Notes: generated by a model not told the origin, from the letters alone. Shown: positions 1-15,944, numbered from the stretch's first letter. The stretch is 64,000 bases of DNA from Epichloe hybrida (GCA_019022495.1 JAFEKR010000022.1:960514-1024513), one strand, 5' to 3'. Translations and numbers: made by a program.

Positions 1-1313
1 GGATCCCAAAGCCAGCAAAAAGGACAGAGAAAAGGCGGCTGCTGAGCATGCCCAACGCCAGAAAGATGATGGCCATGGCGGCGTTGAGTGGGTGGATATT
101 CAATTTGGTACTGGGAAAATCAAGGTCGGTGTGGAATATGTTGAAACCCGCGCCGGTAAGCTCAAGATTGAAGACTTTGAGCTGCTCAAGGTCGTCGGCA
201 AAGGCAGTTTTGGTAAGGTCATGCAAGTTCGCAAAAAAGACACCAATCGGATTTATGCTCTCAAGACCATCCGGAAGGCTCACATCATCTCCCGGTCTGA
301 GGTTGCTCACACTCTAGCTGAACGATCTGTGCTGGCGCAGATCAACAACCCCTTCATTGTACCTCTCAAATTCAGCTTTCAGTCCCCCGAGAAGCTCTAT
401 TTTGTCCTCGCCTTTGTCAATGGAGGAGAACTGTTCCATCACCTGCAGAAAGAACACCGGTTTGACGTGAATAGAGCTAGATTCTACACGGCCGAGTTGT
501 TGTGCGCCTTGGAATGCTTGCATGGCTTCAGCGTTATTTACCGCGACTTGAAGCCCGAGAACATCTTGCTAGATTACCAAGGCCACATTGCGTTGTGCGA
601 CTTTGGCCTCTGCAAGTTGGACATGAAGGACGAAGACCGAACCAATACATTCTGCGGCACCCCCGAGTACCTGGCGCCAGAGCTTCTGATGGGTAAGGGA
701 TACAACAAGACGGTCGACTGGTGGACGCTTGGCGTCCTGTTGTATGAGATGTTGACAGGCTTACCACCATTCTACGACGAAAACACGAACGAAATGTACC
801 GCAAGATTTTGTCAGAGCCACTGCACTTTTCCGACGTGGTGCCCCCTGCTGCGAAGGATTTGCTCACCAAGCTCCTCAATCGCGACCCAGAGGAGCGTCT
901 CGGTGCCAATGGCTCGGCGGAGATCAAGGCTCACCCCTTCTTCCATGCCATTGATTGGCGCAAGTTGCTGCAGCGCAAATACGAGCCGACATTTAAGCCC
1001 AGTGTGGTATGTTTGGACCCTCTGGACCCATGGCACAAACTGAACTGCTGTTCCTCGGCCTATATGCAAAAGCAGTCCTTTATCAGCGTTGCTAACAGAT
1101 GTCCAGGTTGATGCTATGGATACCAATAATTTCGACATAGACTTTACTAAAGAAGCGCCACAAGATTCCCTAGTTGATGGACCTTTGCTGTCACAAACAA
1201 TGCAGGATCAGTTCCAGGGATTCAGCTACAACCGTCCCATTGCTGGACTTGGTGATGCTGGCGGTAGTGTCACGGACCCATCTTTTGTTGGGAGCATTCA
1301 AGACCGACGATGA
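1..1313 (+). CDS. SCH9: AGC-family protein kinase, SCH9/SCK1 type (5' end outside window)
   Basis: Serine/threonine kinase of the AGC family, the fungal S6K/Akt-like nutrient-signalling kinase acting downstream of TORC1. The frame is open from base 2, so only the 3' part (kinase domain and tail) is present; an N-terminal C2 region would lie upstream. Coding is join(<1..1006,1107..1313) with a GTATGT donor, a GCTAAC branch-like site and a CAG acceptor. Visible motifs are the glycine loop GKGSFGKV (about nt 197-220), the catalytic loop YRDLKPEN (about nt 538-561), DFGLCK (about nt 600-617), the activation loop TNTFCGTPEYLAPE with its PDK1-site threonine, and in exon 2 an AGC tail ending in the hydrophobic motif FQGFSY. 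The upstream GGVEWVDIQFGTG stretch is typical of SCH9/SCK1 orthologs. Family assignment is strong; SCH9 against another AGC kinase is inferred from overall pattern. Confidence 0.93.
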
Positions 1314-2355
1314 GTAACGTTTCAATATCGCACATGAGGCATAGGGAAATTTAGTTGAAGATGCAAAGCCAAGATAAGTCGCTTTGTCGTATTCCTCTGC
1401 ATATGACTGAACTGGAAAGGGGGTGCGCGACGACTGCCGTTGCAGACGGCCATTTGAAACAAAGGACTTTCGCAAACATACACTCGGAGTTTGGCAGGCA
1501 GCAATATGGATATAGTCTGGTTTTTAGAGCAGGAAATGGGTGATGGTCATAATACCTTGACAACCCTTCGTCGTTCACATGAATCATCTACACACTCTCG
1601 TTTATGATACTATTTTATGTTTTTGCCAATGACGGGGTTTGCAGGGACCACGGAAATGGCCTGTTACAGCGGATTGTCAAAAATACCTAGGTAGAATACC
1701 AGTACTTTACTATACTTGACTCAACAGAAGCAATACCGGAGACAAGATGCCACCATGGCCACGGCAACGAAATGGTATCATATGTACGTGCCATGTGAAC
1801 CTTGCTAGGAGCCCGACCCACATGACTGCTCAAGCCTTGGCTCCTGCCCCTCCACAGAGGAGCACCAGAGGAGAAGTCGTCGAGTCGAGCCTGGCTGAAT
1901 TACGGACGTAAATCCCCTCTTTTTCTGGCGAGTGTTTTGGGCACATCAATTGCGACCTCAACTCGACCGATGTTGTCCGTGGAACGTCGAATCTAATAGT
2001 GACTGAGCAGTGCTGCGTTTTCTATTCCCCTCCATTTCTGAGCTGCCGATAACTTCGTCGCACCGACCGTAAGTTCCTCAGAATCCAGATCCGGCTCCTG
2101 CTTGCTTGCATTATTATTATTAGCCCCCCACCCCTCCTCTTCCCCCCTCCATCAGACTCGCGTACGTCACGGCCCAAATTGGCCCGTTCTATTCCACTTA
2201 CCGTTTCCTACAATTCCACCCGGGCACTTGTTGATTCACACCGTAATTTATCTTGCGCTTTTGAGCAATCAGTTAACAATAGCCCTCGTCATTTGCCTTA
2301 GAACGCCGCTTGCCTTTCTTTGTCCACAACTTTTGCATCCGCACAATCTATCACC
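1314..2355. other. Intergenic region: kinase 3' flank and pgi promoter/leader
   Basis: No convincing gene. The part next to pgi is rich in C and T (for example about 2120-2160), as is common in promoters and leaders of highly expressed filamentous-fungal genes. Short open frames here lack codon-like structure. Confidence 0.6.
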
Positions 2356-4272
<1,917 letters not shown>

Positions 4273-5328
4273 GCCTAAACACTTTTCTGATGATGACGAT
4301 GGAATGGGAACTGGGAGCGAGCTCATGCTCAATCAAGTGGTATGAAGTGATTCAATGAAGACGGAAAAGAAATGCCAAGGACAAATCATCAATTAGTCCA
4401 GGCAGTAAATATGGCTTTGTTGGCAAATTGGCACATGGGGGCGGCATTCGTGATACATGGGATCGCAGTCGAGGGACTCGGACCGATGTCCGTGGCAGAT
4501 GGGGCATGTACAAAGCATCCAGATATTACACGCGTGCTTCGCGAAGTCGAAAAGCGCTTCAATTCGTCGCAGTGGCCCAAGATTCCTTCCCATATAGTCC
4601 ATAGCAATGTTTTTTTCTCCAGTCTTCCTGAGACAATATGCGGCGTGCATTTGGAATGCCATGTACAACCCGATTGCAACAGCCATGTCAAGGATCGGCG
4701 GCGGAACACGTGCTTTGATGGCGAAACCAAAAAGCATGGTTGTCACTACATGTATGGGCGGCCCGAGGTTCCGCCTCGGGTTCCGCCTCGGAAGATGTCG
4801 GCCGGAAATGGGGGGCTCGAATCAGTTCTCATGCACTGTCTTGTGTGTTGTTCATGGAGGCAGGGGGGGGGGGGGGGAGATGGACCGATCTTTGTAATTA
4901 ATGTAATTAACACACATGAGGAGGTGGCTTGGCTTGTGCATGCATGATGCGGGTGGTGCATTGGCGGTGACTAATGACATTGATTGTCTGTCTTGGTGCT
5001 GGCCACTGGGCAGGAGGGGTTTGAAGTCTGATCGTATTTGATTAATTTGATTAATTTGATTAATGTGATGAATGTGATGAATGTGAATGGTGGACAGGCA
5101 GCACGAAGCACGAGTTGTACCATGAAGTGTGAAGTGTCTGCGGGTAATTATATAATCCTTGACGAATATCCGCCCCAGTCGATGCAGGGGCGTTCAACGT
5201 CATTGAGCCCGTGGCCCCGTGGCCGACCCTGAGTGAATTGTTTCCTGGCCGTGCAACGAACTTTCTCGAACGGGGAAACGGGTTTTGGGTTTGGCTGTTC
5301 CGAGAATGACCCGTTCTGCGAACTCTTC
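4273..5328. other. Intergenic region between pgi and the transposon block
   Basis: No supported gene. It contains a 13-base G run around 4866-4878 and a degenerate 9-base tandem repeat (ttaatttga then gatgaatgt units) at about 5037-5090. GC content is normal up to the edge of the copia element, so RIP stops close to the insertion boundary. Confidence 0.6.
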
Positions 5329-5333
5329 CTTTC
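5329..5333. repeat. Copia target-site duplication, left copy (ctttc)
   Basis: Five bases identical to 28574-28578, immediately outside the TG...CA-type LTR end. Confidence 0.85.
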
Positions 5334-5566
5334 TGTTGGACCGCGAAGCTAGGGTTCAATTTGACCACCTCTATTAAGTTATCCGATCCTGTAAGAGGGT
5401 GCGGACTACGGTTTAAATAACTAAGTACCTGTACTATAGGGTATGTAATCTGCCCATATAAACTATACTATGCATTTACTAAAGGTCTAGAAAAGTAACT
5501 AGTTAGGTAAGTCCTAGTGTCTAAGTTACCTATATATGGTTAAGCGCTTATAGCAGGATTCTAATA
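5334..5566 (-). repeat. Copia LTR, left (3' LTR of the minus-strand element)
   Basis: 233 bp, the same length as 28341-28573 and colinear with it along its whole length. The differences I saw are mostly C/T and G/A transitions. The outer edge is little mutated and mutation density rises inward. Confidence 0.9.
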
Positions 5567-7607
5567 TATCCCCCTAGGAGGCCTGTAATTAAGGCATCCT
5601 ATAATAATTTAATTAAATTAATCAAACGAATCTTGTGACATCTAAATTAATTCTATAGTGTAAAAAAGCAGTTAATTAGTTATAATCCTATCTAATTCAA
5701 GGTTATTATATAATACTTATTCTTTAGGTTTTTCACTAAGCATACTAGAAGGTAGTTACACAAGCCCTAATACCTCATAGAAGCTTATAAAAGTATTCCC
5801 TATAAGAGGCTTTATAAGGCTATTTGTAATTATCTCTTTAGTAGTAATCTAGGTAATATTAAAGGTTCCTTTTATAACCTCTTAATAAAGCTAGTGGTAA
5901 TAAATATTTATATACTAAAGCTTTATAATAAGCTTAATAAATTCTTCCTTAAGGAGGCGGATTATCTATATATTATTATATTTAATTTTAAGCGTGTTAT
6001 CTCCTAGGTATAGCCTAACCTCTTAATATAATTATCTAAAGGCTATAAGCTCTTTACTATAGTAAGAAAGCGCTAGGAGTTTTACTTTAGTTAATAAGGT
6101 TATTATAGTAGCTTACTTACTTACCTTAAAGAGTATAAGTTCTCTAAAGAGCTTTATAATATAGCCTTATAAGCTCTTTTATATTATAGTATTATTAGTA
6201 AAGGAGGTATTGCTATATACCTCTAATTTAGAGTTATTACCACTATACTTAATCGCTAGGTCTGCCTATATATACCTATACTTAAGGGCTCTTTTAGTTA
6301 CTTCTATATACTATAGCCCTAGGTTTTATAGGAATTATAAGAGTTATAAGGCTATAAAAGTAATATTAGGTCTTAAGACTATTATTAGATATAGTAAGGT
6401 TCTAATTAAAGATTAATACCTCTTAAGATCTTAAGCACTAACCTCTCCTTTAAAAGGTTCTAATAGTATAGCAGTTATTAGGGCTATAAGTCTTTATTAA
6501 GGGATCTTTATGTTAAATTTAGTAGTAGCTTTATCCTAATAGGACTTCTAATTAAGCTATACCTTCCTATTAGTATAATCTCTAATAATTTTAATGCCTA
6601 GGAACTATTATAGCTCTCTAAGGTCCTTTATATTATACTTTATAAAGAGTCTTACCCTGAATTTATTATATAAATATGATTTCCCTTTAGCAAAGAGAGC
6701 AATAAGGTTATCTACGTAGAAGAAGATAATTAACCTATTCTTAATAAACATATAAACGTCTTTAAAGATTTACGTAAAGCCTTTACTAATTAGCTAGCTA
6801 ATTAGCTCTTTTATTTATAAAAGAGGCACTCTCTATAGCCTATAGACTACTCTAAGAAGCTTTAGATAGGCTTATTTGTCTTTATAGCCTAGAGGTATTT
6901 TATAGTAAACCTCTTTATTAAGGTCTAAATTTAGGAATACTATAATAAAGTTATACTAGTGTGCTTTAAGATTAAAGTAGCATATAATAGCTATAAATAG
7001 CCTAAAAGTATTAGCAGCTAGGGTTACTGCCTAAGTTAATAAATAACTCTTTAGTTAATAATTTCTAAGAACACAGAGATAAGCTTTGTATTGTAGGAGG
7101 TAACCTTACTTATCTAATTTATATAAGAAGACTTAAGTAAGGCCTAGAAGCTTTATATATAAAGGGATATTAGTTCTAGATACCTTCTTAGCTACCTTTC
7201 TGTTAATAATTCTATTATATTCTTTGTCTTGTGCTTTATGGAATTCTTTTTCTTTCGGATAACTAGCTAAATAATTATAATAAGCTAGGGGAGGAGGAAG
7301 CCTAGATATATAAGGCTTTTCTTTACTCTTAGGTCCTAGCTTAAAAGCTATAGTAAATGCTTTAAGATTATTATGATCTTTTGGATTTGCTAACATTTCA
7401 TGATTATTGCTGCTATTAGGTAGGTTAAGCAAATTATTAATACTTAACGGTATATAATCCGCTAAATCTAGGAATTTCCCTAGTGAATTCGGAGGAGTTA
7501 GTAGATTTGTTTCTTAACTTTCTTTTTCCTTTTCTTTGTGATCTTATTAATTATAACTAGTAGGAGTTTCCGCTTATTAAAGCTAATTAAGTAGTTATTA
7601 TAGCAAC
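5567..7607 (-). pseudogene. Copia reverse transcriptase/RNase H region, RIP-degraded
   Basis: The minus-strand frame at 7133-7432 retains a recognisable copia RT N terminus: a stretch reading EFHKAQDKEYNR followed by VSRTNIPLYIKLL, typical of fungal Ty1/copia Pol just before the RT core. The remaining 1.5 kb towards the left LTR has the right length for RT plus RNase H but is broken by many stops, mostly TAG and TAA as expected from C-to-T changes on either strand. Confidence 0.75.
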
Positions 7608-7612
7608 AGAGG
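7608..7612. repeat. Gypsy array target-site duplication, left copy (agagg)
   Basis: Identical to 24400-24404 and immediately outside the outer gypsy LTR ends. Confidence 0.85.
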
Positions 7613-7879
7613 TGTTAGGAGCACGGAGGCTAGGGAGTCGCGGACAGGACAGTCACATAACAAAGCCCTTAGGTAAGCCTTAGCCTACGCGGATAACTAA
7701 GTAGCTACTAGATAGCTACGTGCATATAGTAGGGTATTTAGATAAGGACTACTTATAAGAGATATAGGAGGTTAGAGTTTAAGACCTTTATATACCTACC
7801 CCTAAGTAGTAGCTCTCTAGCTATAACTAAGAACCTTAGCCTTTACTTTATTTATATCTCCCTAAATATAGTTATAATA
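7613..7879 (+). repeat. Gypsy LTR 1 (left)
   Basis: 267 bp starting tgttaggagcacgg and ending gttataata. Colinear with the other two LTRs, with differences that are mostly transitions. Confidence 0.9.
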
Positions 7880-10800
7880 AGTTAAATTCTTAAACCCTCT
7901 AGGGAAAATAAACTATTAGCTAGATTTAAATATAAAGAAGCTATAGAATATTTACCTAAAATATACTTACACTACCTAGTAAGAAAGCCCTAACTCTATA
8001 GTACCTAGGTAGTAACTAAAACACCCTAACTATAGAATATAAAAGGGTATAGCAAACACTACCTAACTAATATAGTAACACTAAATCTAGGAATAATAAT
8101 AATCTAAATAAGCTATAGAGGTAATATAAGGTTATATAAGCTAAGCTATAAAATACTTATATAAGAAAGGAGATCTTAGATATAGAAGCATAGCTTAAGG
8201 AAATAGAAGTAAACCTATAATTAGCTAGATTAAGCAGAGAACCTATAATTACCCCTTAGATAAACACATAGAGAATTCCCTTATTCCTAGATTTCCTACC
8301 TAACACTAAGTTTATAGTAAACACATACTTATAAAGCTTTATTAAGACATAGTATAAGATACCTATATATAAAGGCAATACCTATAAGAATTTATAGGTA
8401 TACCTAGCGGATTTAAATATATTATTTTAGCTAGACCTAAGAACCTTTTAGGATAATAAAATAAAGGTAGTATATACTAGTAGCTACTTAGCTAATAATA
8501 CAAAGTAATAGTAAATATATTATGTAATAGTAAATAGGTTAGTTAACTACTTAGCTTATACCTAGGATAGATTTATATCCTAGCTAAACACTAGAGTAAT
8601 AGATAAAGATATATAATGCTTAGAAGCTACTAGGACACTGCTAAATCTTAGGTAAAAGAGTAATTAGTCTTTTTAATCTTTTCTAAGACTTTAGATAAAG
8701 GTAAAAGTAGAATTACCTAACTAAATCCCTACACGCTTAAGAATAGTAATTTTTTTAAATAGCTTAAATAATACTATAAGGAAGCATATAGTTAGCTAAG
8801 AGTTCCTAATATCTTAGAGTTACCTATAGGGTTAAGGGAAAAAGGCTAAAGTTATAATAATATTTATATTAAGTAATTATAATAGAAACTATAATAAGGA
8901 GGGTAGGAGTAATAAGAGATAATACTCTAGCTCCCCTATAGATAACTTATAGTAAAGCTTATAGTAACCTAGTATAGGCTAGAGATTATTTAAGTGCTAT
9001 AAATATAGTAGCCCTAGATATAGTTTAAATAGATATAACATAGTAAACTACTTAATTTACAAAAGTAATAAGTATACTACTAAGAAGTATAAGAATAGTA
9101 GTAATAAAACCTTAGACTTAAATAAGATTCTAATTAGTTTAGCTTAGGCCTAGGATAATAGTCTTACTATAAAAAAACCTATAGATAAGAGAATAAGAAT
9201 ATAGGTATCCTTATAGCAAGATAACCGCTAGTTAGTAGTGCTAGCGCTATTTAACATAGGCGTGAAATATTTAATAATTCACCCTAAATTATTATTAAAA
9301 TAGGATTAGAAGAACATAGAAAAAACAGAGATAATACTAGAAAGCGTAAGTAAGGATAAGATCCTATACTAGGGAATCCTATATAAACTAGTTAAGGTAA
9401 AAGATAGTATAGGCTATATAAAGGTTTACTAAGTTAGCTACTATATTACTAATATAGGAGAGGGAATGCTCCTAGGGATAGACTAGACCCTAGAATATAA
9501 ACCTATAGTAATAGACTAGAAGCAAGGTTTCTAGAGGTTTCTAATAACCTAGGATTATATTACTTTTGCTATAGGTAAGCAATAACTTCATAAGGTAGTA
9601 AAGCAGTTTTCTATTATACTATTACTAGTGTTACTAAAGATTAAGGTAGTTAACCTAAAGGCAATAGAAAAAGATACTAATAAAAATTCACTAACAGGTA
9701 ACGTAATAAGTAATAACCTAAGTTATAGCATAGTTATAGTAATAGTAGTAGAACATACTTATGTATTAAAGAAGAAAAAACTAAGAAGCGTAATAGTGCT
9801 CTAGGTAGTATTTTGCGAAGAATTAGTAGCGCCTATATAAGAGATAGATAGTAACATACCCCTATAGTAGATTTTAGAAAAGTACATAGAATTCATAAAT
9901 ATGTTTTTAAAGGAGCTAGCTAGCAAGCTCCTAGAATTAGGTAGTTATACTTATATAATTAAATTAAAAAAGGGAAAATAACTACCCTAGGGACCTATAT
10001 ATAACCTAGCTAAGAAAGAGCTAGAAGTGCTTAGGGAGTACCTAGTAAGTGCGTAGGAAAAAGGGTAGATTAGAAGATTAATAAGCCTAGTAGGAGCCCT
10101 AATTTTATTTATTCCGAAAAAATCAGGGAAATTAAGGCTTTGTGTGGATTATAGGGGGCTTAATAGGATTACTATTAAAAATAGGGCCCCTTTGCTACTA
10201 ATCTCTAAAATCCTTAATTAATTAGTAAGTGTAAAGATTTTTATATTACTAGATCTTTAAGAGGCGTACTACTAGCTATATATTTACAAGGGTAATAAGT
10301 AGAAAATAGCATTCTATTACTACTATAGGCACTTTAAATATCTTATAATACCGTTTAGGTTAGTAAATGCGCTAGCTACTTTTCAGGAATATATTAATAA
10401 TACTCTTAAGGGGCTTGTAAATAAATTCTATATTATTTACCTTAATAACACCCTAATATATAGTAGTAACCCTATAAGACACATAGAGTATATTAAAAGA
10501 GTGCTAGGGTGACTTTAGGACGCTAACCTTTATATTAACCTTAAAAAGTGCTAATTTTTAGTTATAAAGGTAAAGTTCCTAGGTTTTATTATATCTAAGA
10601 AGGGCATTAAGATAAAACTATCACAGGTTAAAGCTATTATAACCTAGCTAATACCTAGTAGTATGTTTAATATTTAATTATTCCTTAGGTTTATAGGGTT
10701 TTACTAATATTTTATAAAATAGTATAGTAAGGTAGTAGTCTTACTAATAAACTATCTAAAGGGTGTTTAACTAGTAGAGTTTAAGCTAGAGCCTAGTAAA

Positions 10801-13800
10801 CTTATAGTGTTTAAAGAACTCTAAAAGAAGTTCTAGGAGGTACTAATCTTAGTGTACTTTAACTTACTTTATTTACTAAGAGTAGAGATAAATATATTTA
10901 GTTATATAATTAGAGCTATACTTATAATATTAGTACTAGGTAGCTAGCACCTAGTAGTGTATTTTTTAAGGAAGTTAACTAATATTAAACTTTACTACTT
11001 AACCCTAGATACTAAGTTATTAGTAATCTAAGAGGCGTTTTAAGCCTAGAGATATTACCTTATATATTTAACTTATTAGATTATAGTTATTATAGACTAT
11101 TTAAATTATAAGTACCTAGCTATAAAGCTAAAGCTATTTAGTAAGTAAGTAATAGTATTAGATAAGCTTTGTTTATTTAATTTTAGAATTAAATATTATA
11201 TAGGTAAGCTAAACCTTGCTAATACCCTATTAAGAAAAGTAGATTATATTAGTAAGGAGTATAGGGCAGAGGCTATATCCTTATAGCTACCTAACTTCTT
11301 AGCTAAGTTTTTAAATACTAAGTAGTAAGGGTACTATATATATAATAGTGTAGTTACAGGCCCTAAGGTTATATTACTTAGTGTAGTTAATAGTTTATTA
11401 TAAGAATGCTATAAGGGCTATTTAAGCCTCTAGGGTTTTAAGAAGATATAACTTTATTATATTATTAAGAAACCTAATAGTCCTACAAAGCCTATAAGTA
11501 GTATGCTAACTAGGTTTGCTTATTATAAGTAGTAAGGTTATGCCTTATCTATATTTTCTAATATTTCTATAAGTCTAGCAAGCCTATAGGTTAGGAGTCT
11601 AGCTAGGTTAGTAGTTAGTAAGTAGCGTAAGCGCACCCTTAAAACACTGCTTAGCTATAATTTATTTATAAGTCTAAAAGCATACTATAAGCTAGCTACT
11701 TATAGCAGTATTATAGTAAGAATATAAGTAGTCTAGTAAATCTCTTCTAAGTTTGCATATAATGCTTATCCTATGTATATAGAATTAGAGACTCTAATTT
11801 AAGTTATATTATTTTAAGCATAGTAAGGTAATAACTTTACTATAGGTTAGAGAAAGCTACTTAAGAGCAGCGACCTAGAGGCATTATAAATATAGTCTAT
11901 TAGGCCCTCTAAGCTATTAATGTTTAAGAATAAAGTTTTTATTCTAGTTAGTATAAGAAAGGAAGTTATACTACTTACCTATAATAACCTAGTAGCAGGC
12001 TACTAGGGAGTTGTAAGACCCTCTATTAGATTGTAAGTTAGTATTACTAGCTAATAATAAAAAAAGACACTAAGTTATATGTGCGAACTTGCGTAAGCTA
12101 CTAGACTTTGAAGCTAAGGTACTATAAACCTTATAGTAAGCTAGCTATGCTACTAGTGCCTAATTAGCCTTTTTAAGAATTATTAATAGACTTTATTATA
12201 GGGCTACTACCTATAAAAGATGTAAACTAGACTTACAATGTAATCTTAGTTATTATAGACTATTTTATAAAGTATAGTATTTATATCCCTATTTTAACGC
12301 ATATAACTAGTAATAGGTTAGCTACTATATTCTTAGAGTATGTTTTTAGGGATTATAGCGCTCTAGAGGGTATTATTATAGACTAGGGTTTAACTTTCAC
12401 TAGCGGGTTTTAGATAACCTTTTGCCACCTTATTATAACTAAGTAGTAACTAAGCATTACGTTCTACCTATAAATAGATAGTTAGATAAAACGTCTAAAC
12501 TAAGTTTTAGAGTATTATTTAAGAGCCTTTGCTTGCTTTAACTAAACTAATTAGGCTAATAATCTTTTAATAGTATAGTTTACGTATAATATAAGCGTTT
12601 ATTTAACTTATAGCTATACCCTAGCTAAGGCATTACAAGGCTATAACCCTAGGGGACTATAGTAAGTAGTTATAGATATTCCTATAGTAAATAACTAGGC
12701 AGAAACTTATGCTATTACACTAAGGGATAGATATATAGTAATTAAGTAGCTTCTAAGTAACTTATAAGTCTAGTACATAAAGTACTATAATAAGAAGTAA
12801 ACCCTAATAAAGTTTAATATAGGTAACTATATTTTATTATCTATAAAGAACATTAACTTATAGTAACCTAGTAGGAAGCTAAGTATAAAGTACCTAGGCC
12901 CTTAGTAATCTTACTAGTAATAATAAAGGCAGAGGATTTATCCTTATTATTAAAAGAATCCCCCTCTCTATATATATACGTATAAAGCTTACTAGGGAGG
13001 TCTAGTAGCCTAACATAAGTAGGAAGTGTAAATATGTTAGTAGTAAGCTACTAGTAAGTTAGTAAAGCTATAAGCTAAAGCGTAGGAAGTATATATAAAT
13101 AGAAAATTCTATATAATAAAATATAAACTATTAGAAATATTAATCTAGACTTCTAGATTAATAGTATTATTAAGTAGTAATATAGTAACTTATTTATTAG
13201 TATTAGCCTTATATATATGTAACTATGTTACATCTTACCTACCTATGCTTATTGTGTATTTTAGCAGTTAGAGGTAATATATTAACTAAGTTATAGAAAT
13301 AAAAGATATAGATATTATTAAGAAAGTATAGATTATTATTAGGATTACTATAAGTATTAATACACTTAAAGAGCATATAGTATAACTAGGTAAACTAAGT
13401 AATACACTAGTAGTATATTAGTATATATATTAGTAGTAAGAAAGGGAGAATAAACCCTAGTATAGTCCTTATTATTATATGTATAATAGGCGTATTTTAT
13501 TAAGTTATTTATATAAGTTAGGAGTAATATATAGTAAGATAGTAGTAAAGTTATACTTAGAGAATTAGTATATTAGGTTAGGATAGATTTGCCCTTAATA
13601 ATATATTATAGCTCCACACTATAACTATCTTTAGGTATAATAGCCTATATTATAACCTACTATATATAGTAAATATAAGGAATTTCTATTCTACTAGCAC
13701 TACTAGCTATAAGTTAGTAAGGTAAGCACTAGGGGGACCTAGATATTATACTTATATAGAAATTTTAAAAGCTAAATATTTCTTACTAGAAGACTTTAAA

Positions 13801-14626
13801 AGGGATATTATAAGAGTCTTTAAAATAGAAGGAGGTAGTAGTAGTAAAGTAATTACTTATATTAAAGATATTATTAACTACTAGTAAGTTAGTAATAATA
13901 TACTATAAGAAACTTATAAGTAAAAGGTAAGCTACTAATATTTTAGTGTTTAAGAGGATTTAGATATTTTAGATAAGGATAGATATAAATAATAAAGTAA
14001 TGCTATAGGATATTAGTAACTACTATAAGAGAAGCTATAAAGCTACTAGCTTATAAGTAAGGGTAACTTATAATACTAAAGGAGAATATAGAGAGAAGAA
14101 AAGTATATAGAAGTAAGGGGAAGTAGGCCTCTTTTATATTAGCCCTAGACCCCTAAGTAATTTACGCGCTATATATAGCTAATCTAGGAATTATAATATT
14201 TATAGTTACGGTTACTACTAGTAGATATGCATACTAGCTATAAACTCCTAGTAAGATTAATATAATATCCCTAATATTAGATAAGAAGTTATTTATTTTA
14301 AATAGTATACATTACCCTAACTATTTAACCTAATTATAAAACTTAATATAGGTAATCTACTTACTTAGCGCTAATAACTTATTAGATAGAGGTATGTATA
14401 TTAGAGGTAATAAAGTAGTAAGTATATAGCTATCTATAATCTAGATATTATAAGGAAGATTACCTAGGTCCTAATAATATCTACCTTATTATTTAAAGCA
14501 GACGTAATACTACGCACTAATAGTATAGCTAGTAGTATAGATATTACCATAGGTTATGCGTAGTAAATACACACTAGCTAAGCAGCTCTTTATAATTAAG
14601 GATAATTATATATTAGGGGGGTAGCA
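7880..14626 (+). pseudogene. Gypsy unit 1 internal region (gag-pol, chromodomain deleted)
   Basis: 6,747 bp. Plus-strand remnants in order: a degraded CCHC knuckle near 8990-9050, a protease-like FNIGVKYLIIHPK stretch near 9250-9290, reverse transcriptase from about 10081 to 10530 with an [18 protein letters not shown] stretch and a degraded YLNNTLIYS active-site strand (metal-binding aspartates lost), and an integrase core near 12160-12560. A 479-bp stretch present in unit 2 is missing at 12896-12905. The region beyond the integrase (about 13.2-14.6 kb) has no recognised product. No functional frame survives. Confidence 0.85.
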
Positions 14627-14893
14627 TATTAGAAGCATAGAGGCTAGGGAGTTACAGATAGGATAGTTATATAACAGAGCCCTTAGGTAAGCCTTAGCTT
14701 ACGTAAATAACTAAGTAGCTACTAGATAGTTATGTGTGTGTAGTAAGGTATTTAGATAAGGACCGCCTATAAGAGATATAGGAGGTTAGAGTTTAAGACC
14801 TTTATATACCTACCCCTAAGTAGTAGCTCTCTAGCTATAACTAAGAACCTTAGCCTTTACTCTATTTATATCTCCTTAAATATAGTTATAATA
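14627..14893 (+). repeat. Gypsy LTR 2 (shared central LTR)
   Basis: 267 bp starting tattagaagcatagagg (TG mutated to TA) and ending gttataata. It serves as the 3' LTR of unit 1 and the 5' LTR of unit 2. Confidence 0.9.
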
Positions 14894-15944
14894 AGTTAAA
14901 CTCTTAAACCCTTTAGGGAAAACAGACTATTAGCTAGATTTAAATATAAAGAAGCTATAGAATATTTACCTAAAATATACCTATACTACCTAGTAAGGAA
15001 GCCCTAACTCTATAGCGCCTAGGTAGTAACTAAAATACCCTAACTATAGAATATAAGAGGGTATAGTAAATACTACCTAACTAACGTGGTAACGCTAAAT
15101 CTAGGAATAATAATAATCTAGATAAGCTATAGAGGCAATATAAGGTTATATAAGCTAAGCTATAAAATACCTGTATAAGAAAGGAGATCTTAGATATAAA
15201 AGCGTAGCTTAAGGAAATAGAAGTGGACTTATAATTAGCTAGATTAGGCAGAGGACTTATAATTACCCCTTAGATAAACATGTAAAGAATTCCCCTATTC
15301 CTAGATTTCCTACCTAATACTAAGTTTATAGTAAATATATACTTATAAAGCTTTATTAAGACGTAGTATAAGGTACTTATATATAAAGGTAATACCTATA
15401 AGAATCTATAGGTGTACCTAGTAAATTTAAATATACTATTTTAGCTAGACCTAAGAACCTTTTAGGATAATAAAATAAAGATAGTATATACTAGTAGCTA
15501 CTTAGCTAATAATATAAAGTAATAGTGAATGCGTTATGTAATAGTGAATAGGTTAGTTAACTACTTAGCTTACACCTAGGATAGATTTGTGTCCTAGCTA
15601 AATACTAGAGTAATAGATAAAGATATATAGTGCTTAGAAGCTACTAGAACACTACTAAATCTTAGGCAAAAGAGTAATTAGTCTTTTTAATCTTTCCTAA
15701 GACTTTAGATAAAGGTAAAAGCGAAATTACCTAACTAAATTCCTATACGCTTAAGAATAGTAATTTTTCTAAATAGCTTAAATAATACTATAAGGAAGTA
15801 TATAGTTAGCTAAGAGTTCCTAATATCTTAGAGTTACTTATAGGGTTAAGGGAAAAAGGCTAAAGTTATAATAATATTTATATTAAGTAATTATAATAGA
15901 AACCATAATAAGGAGGGTAGGAGTAATAAGAGATAACGCTTTAG

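Noticed and set aside
4372..4947. 191-codon open frame downstream of pgi1
   Set aside because: No recognisable domain; it overlaps several equally long frames on the other strand and a 13-base G run; best explained as pgi1 3' flank.
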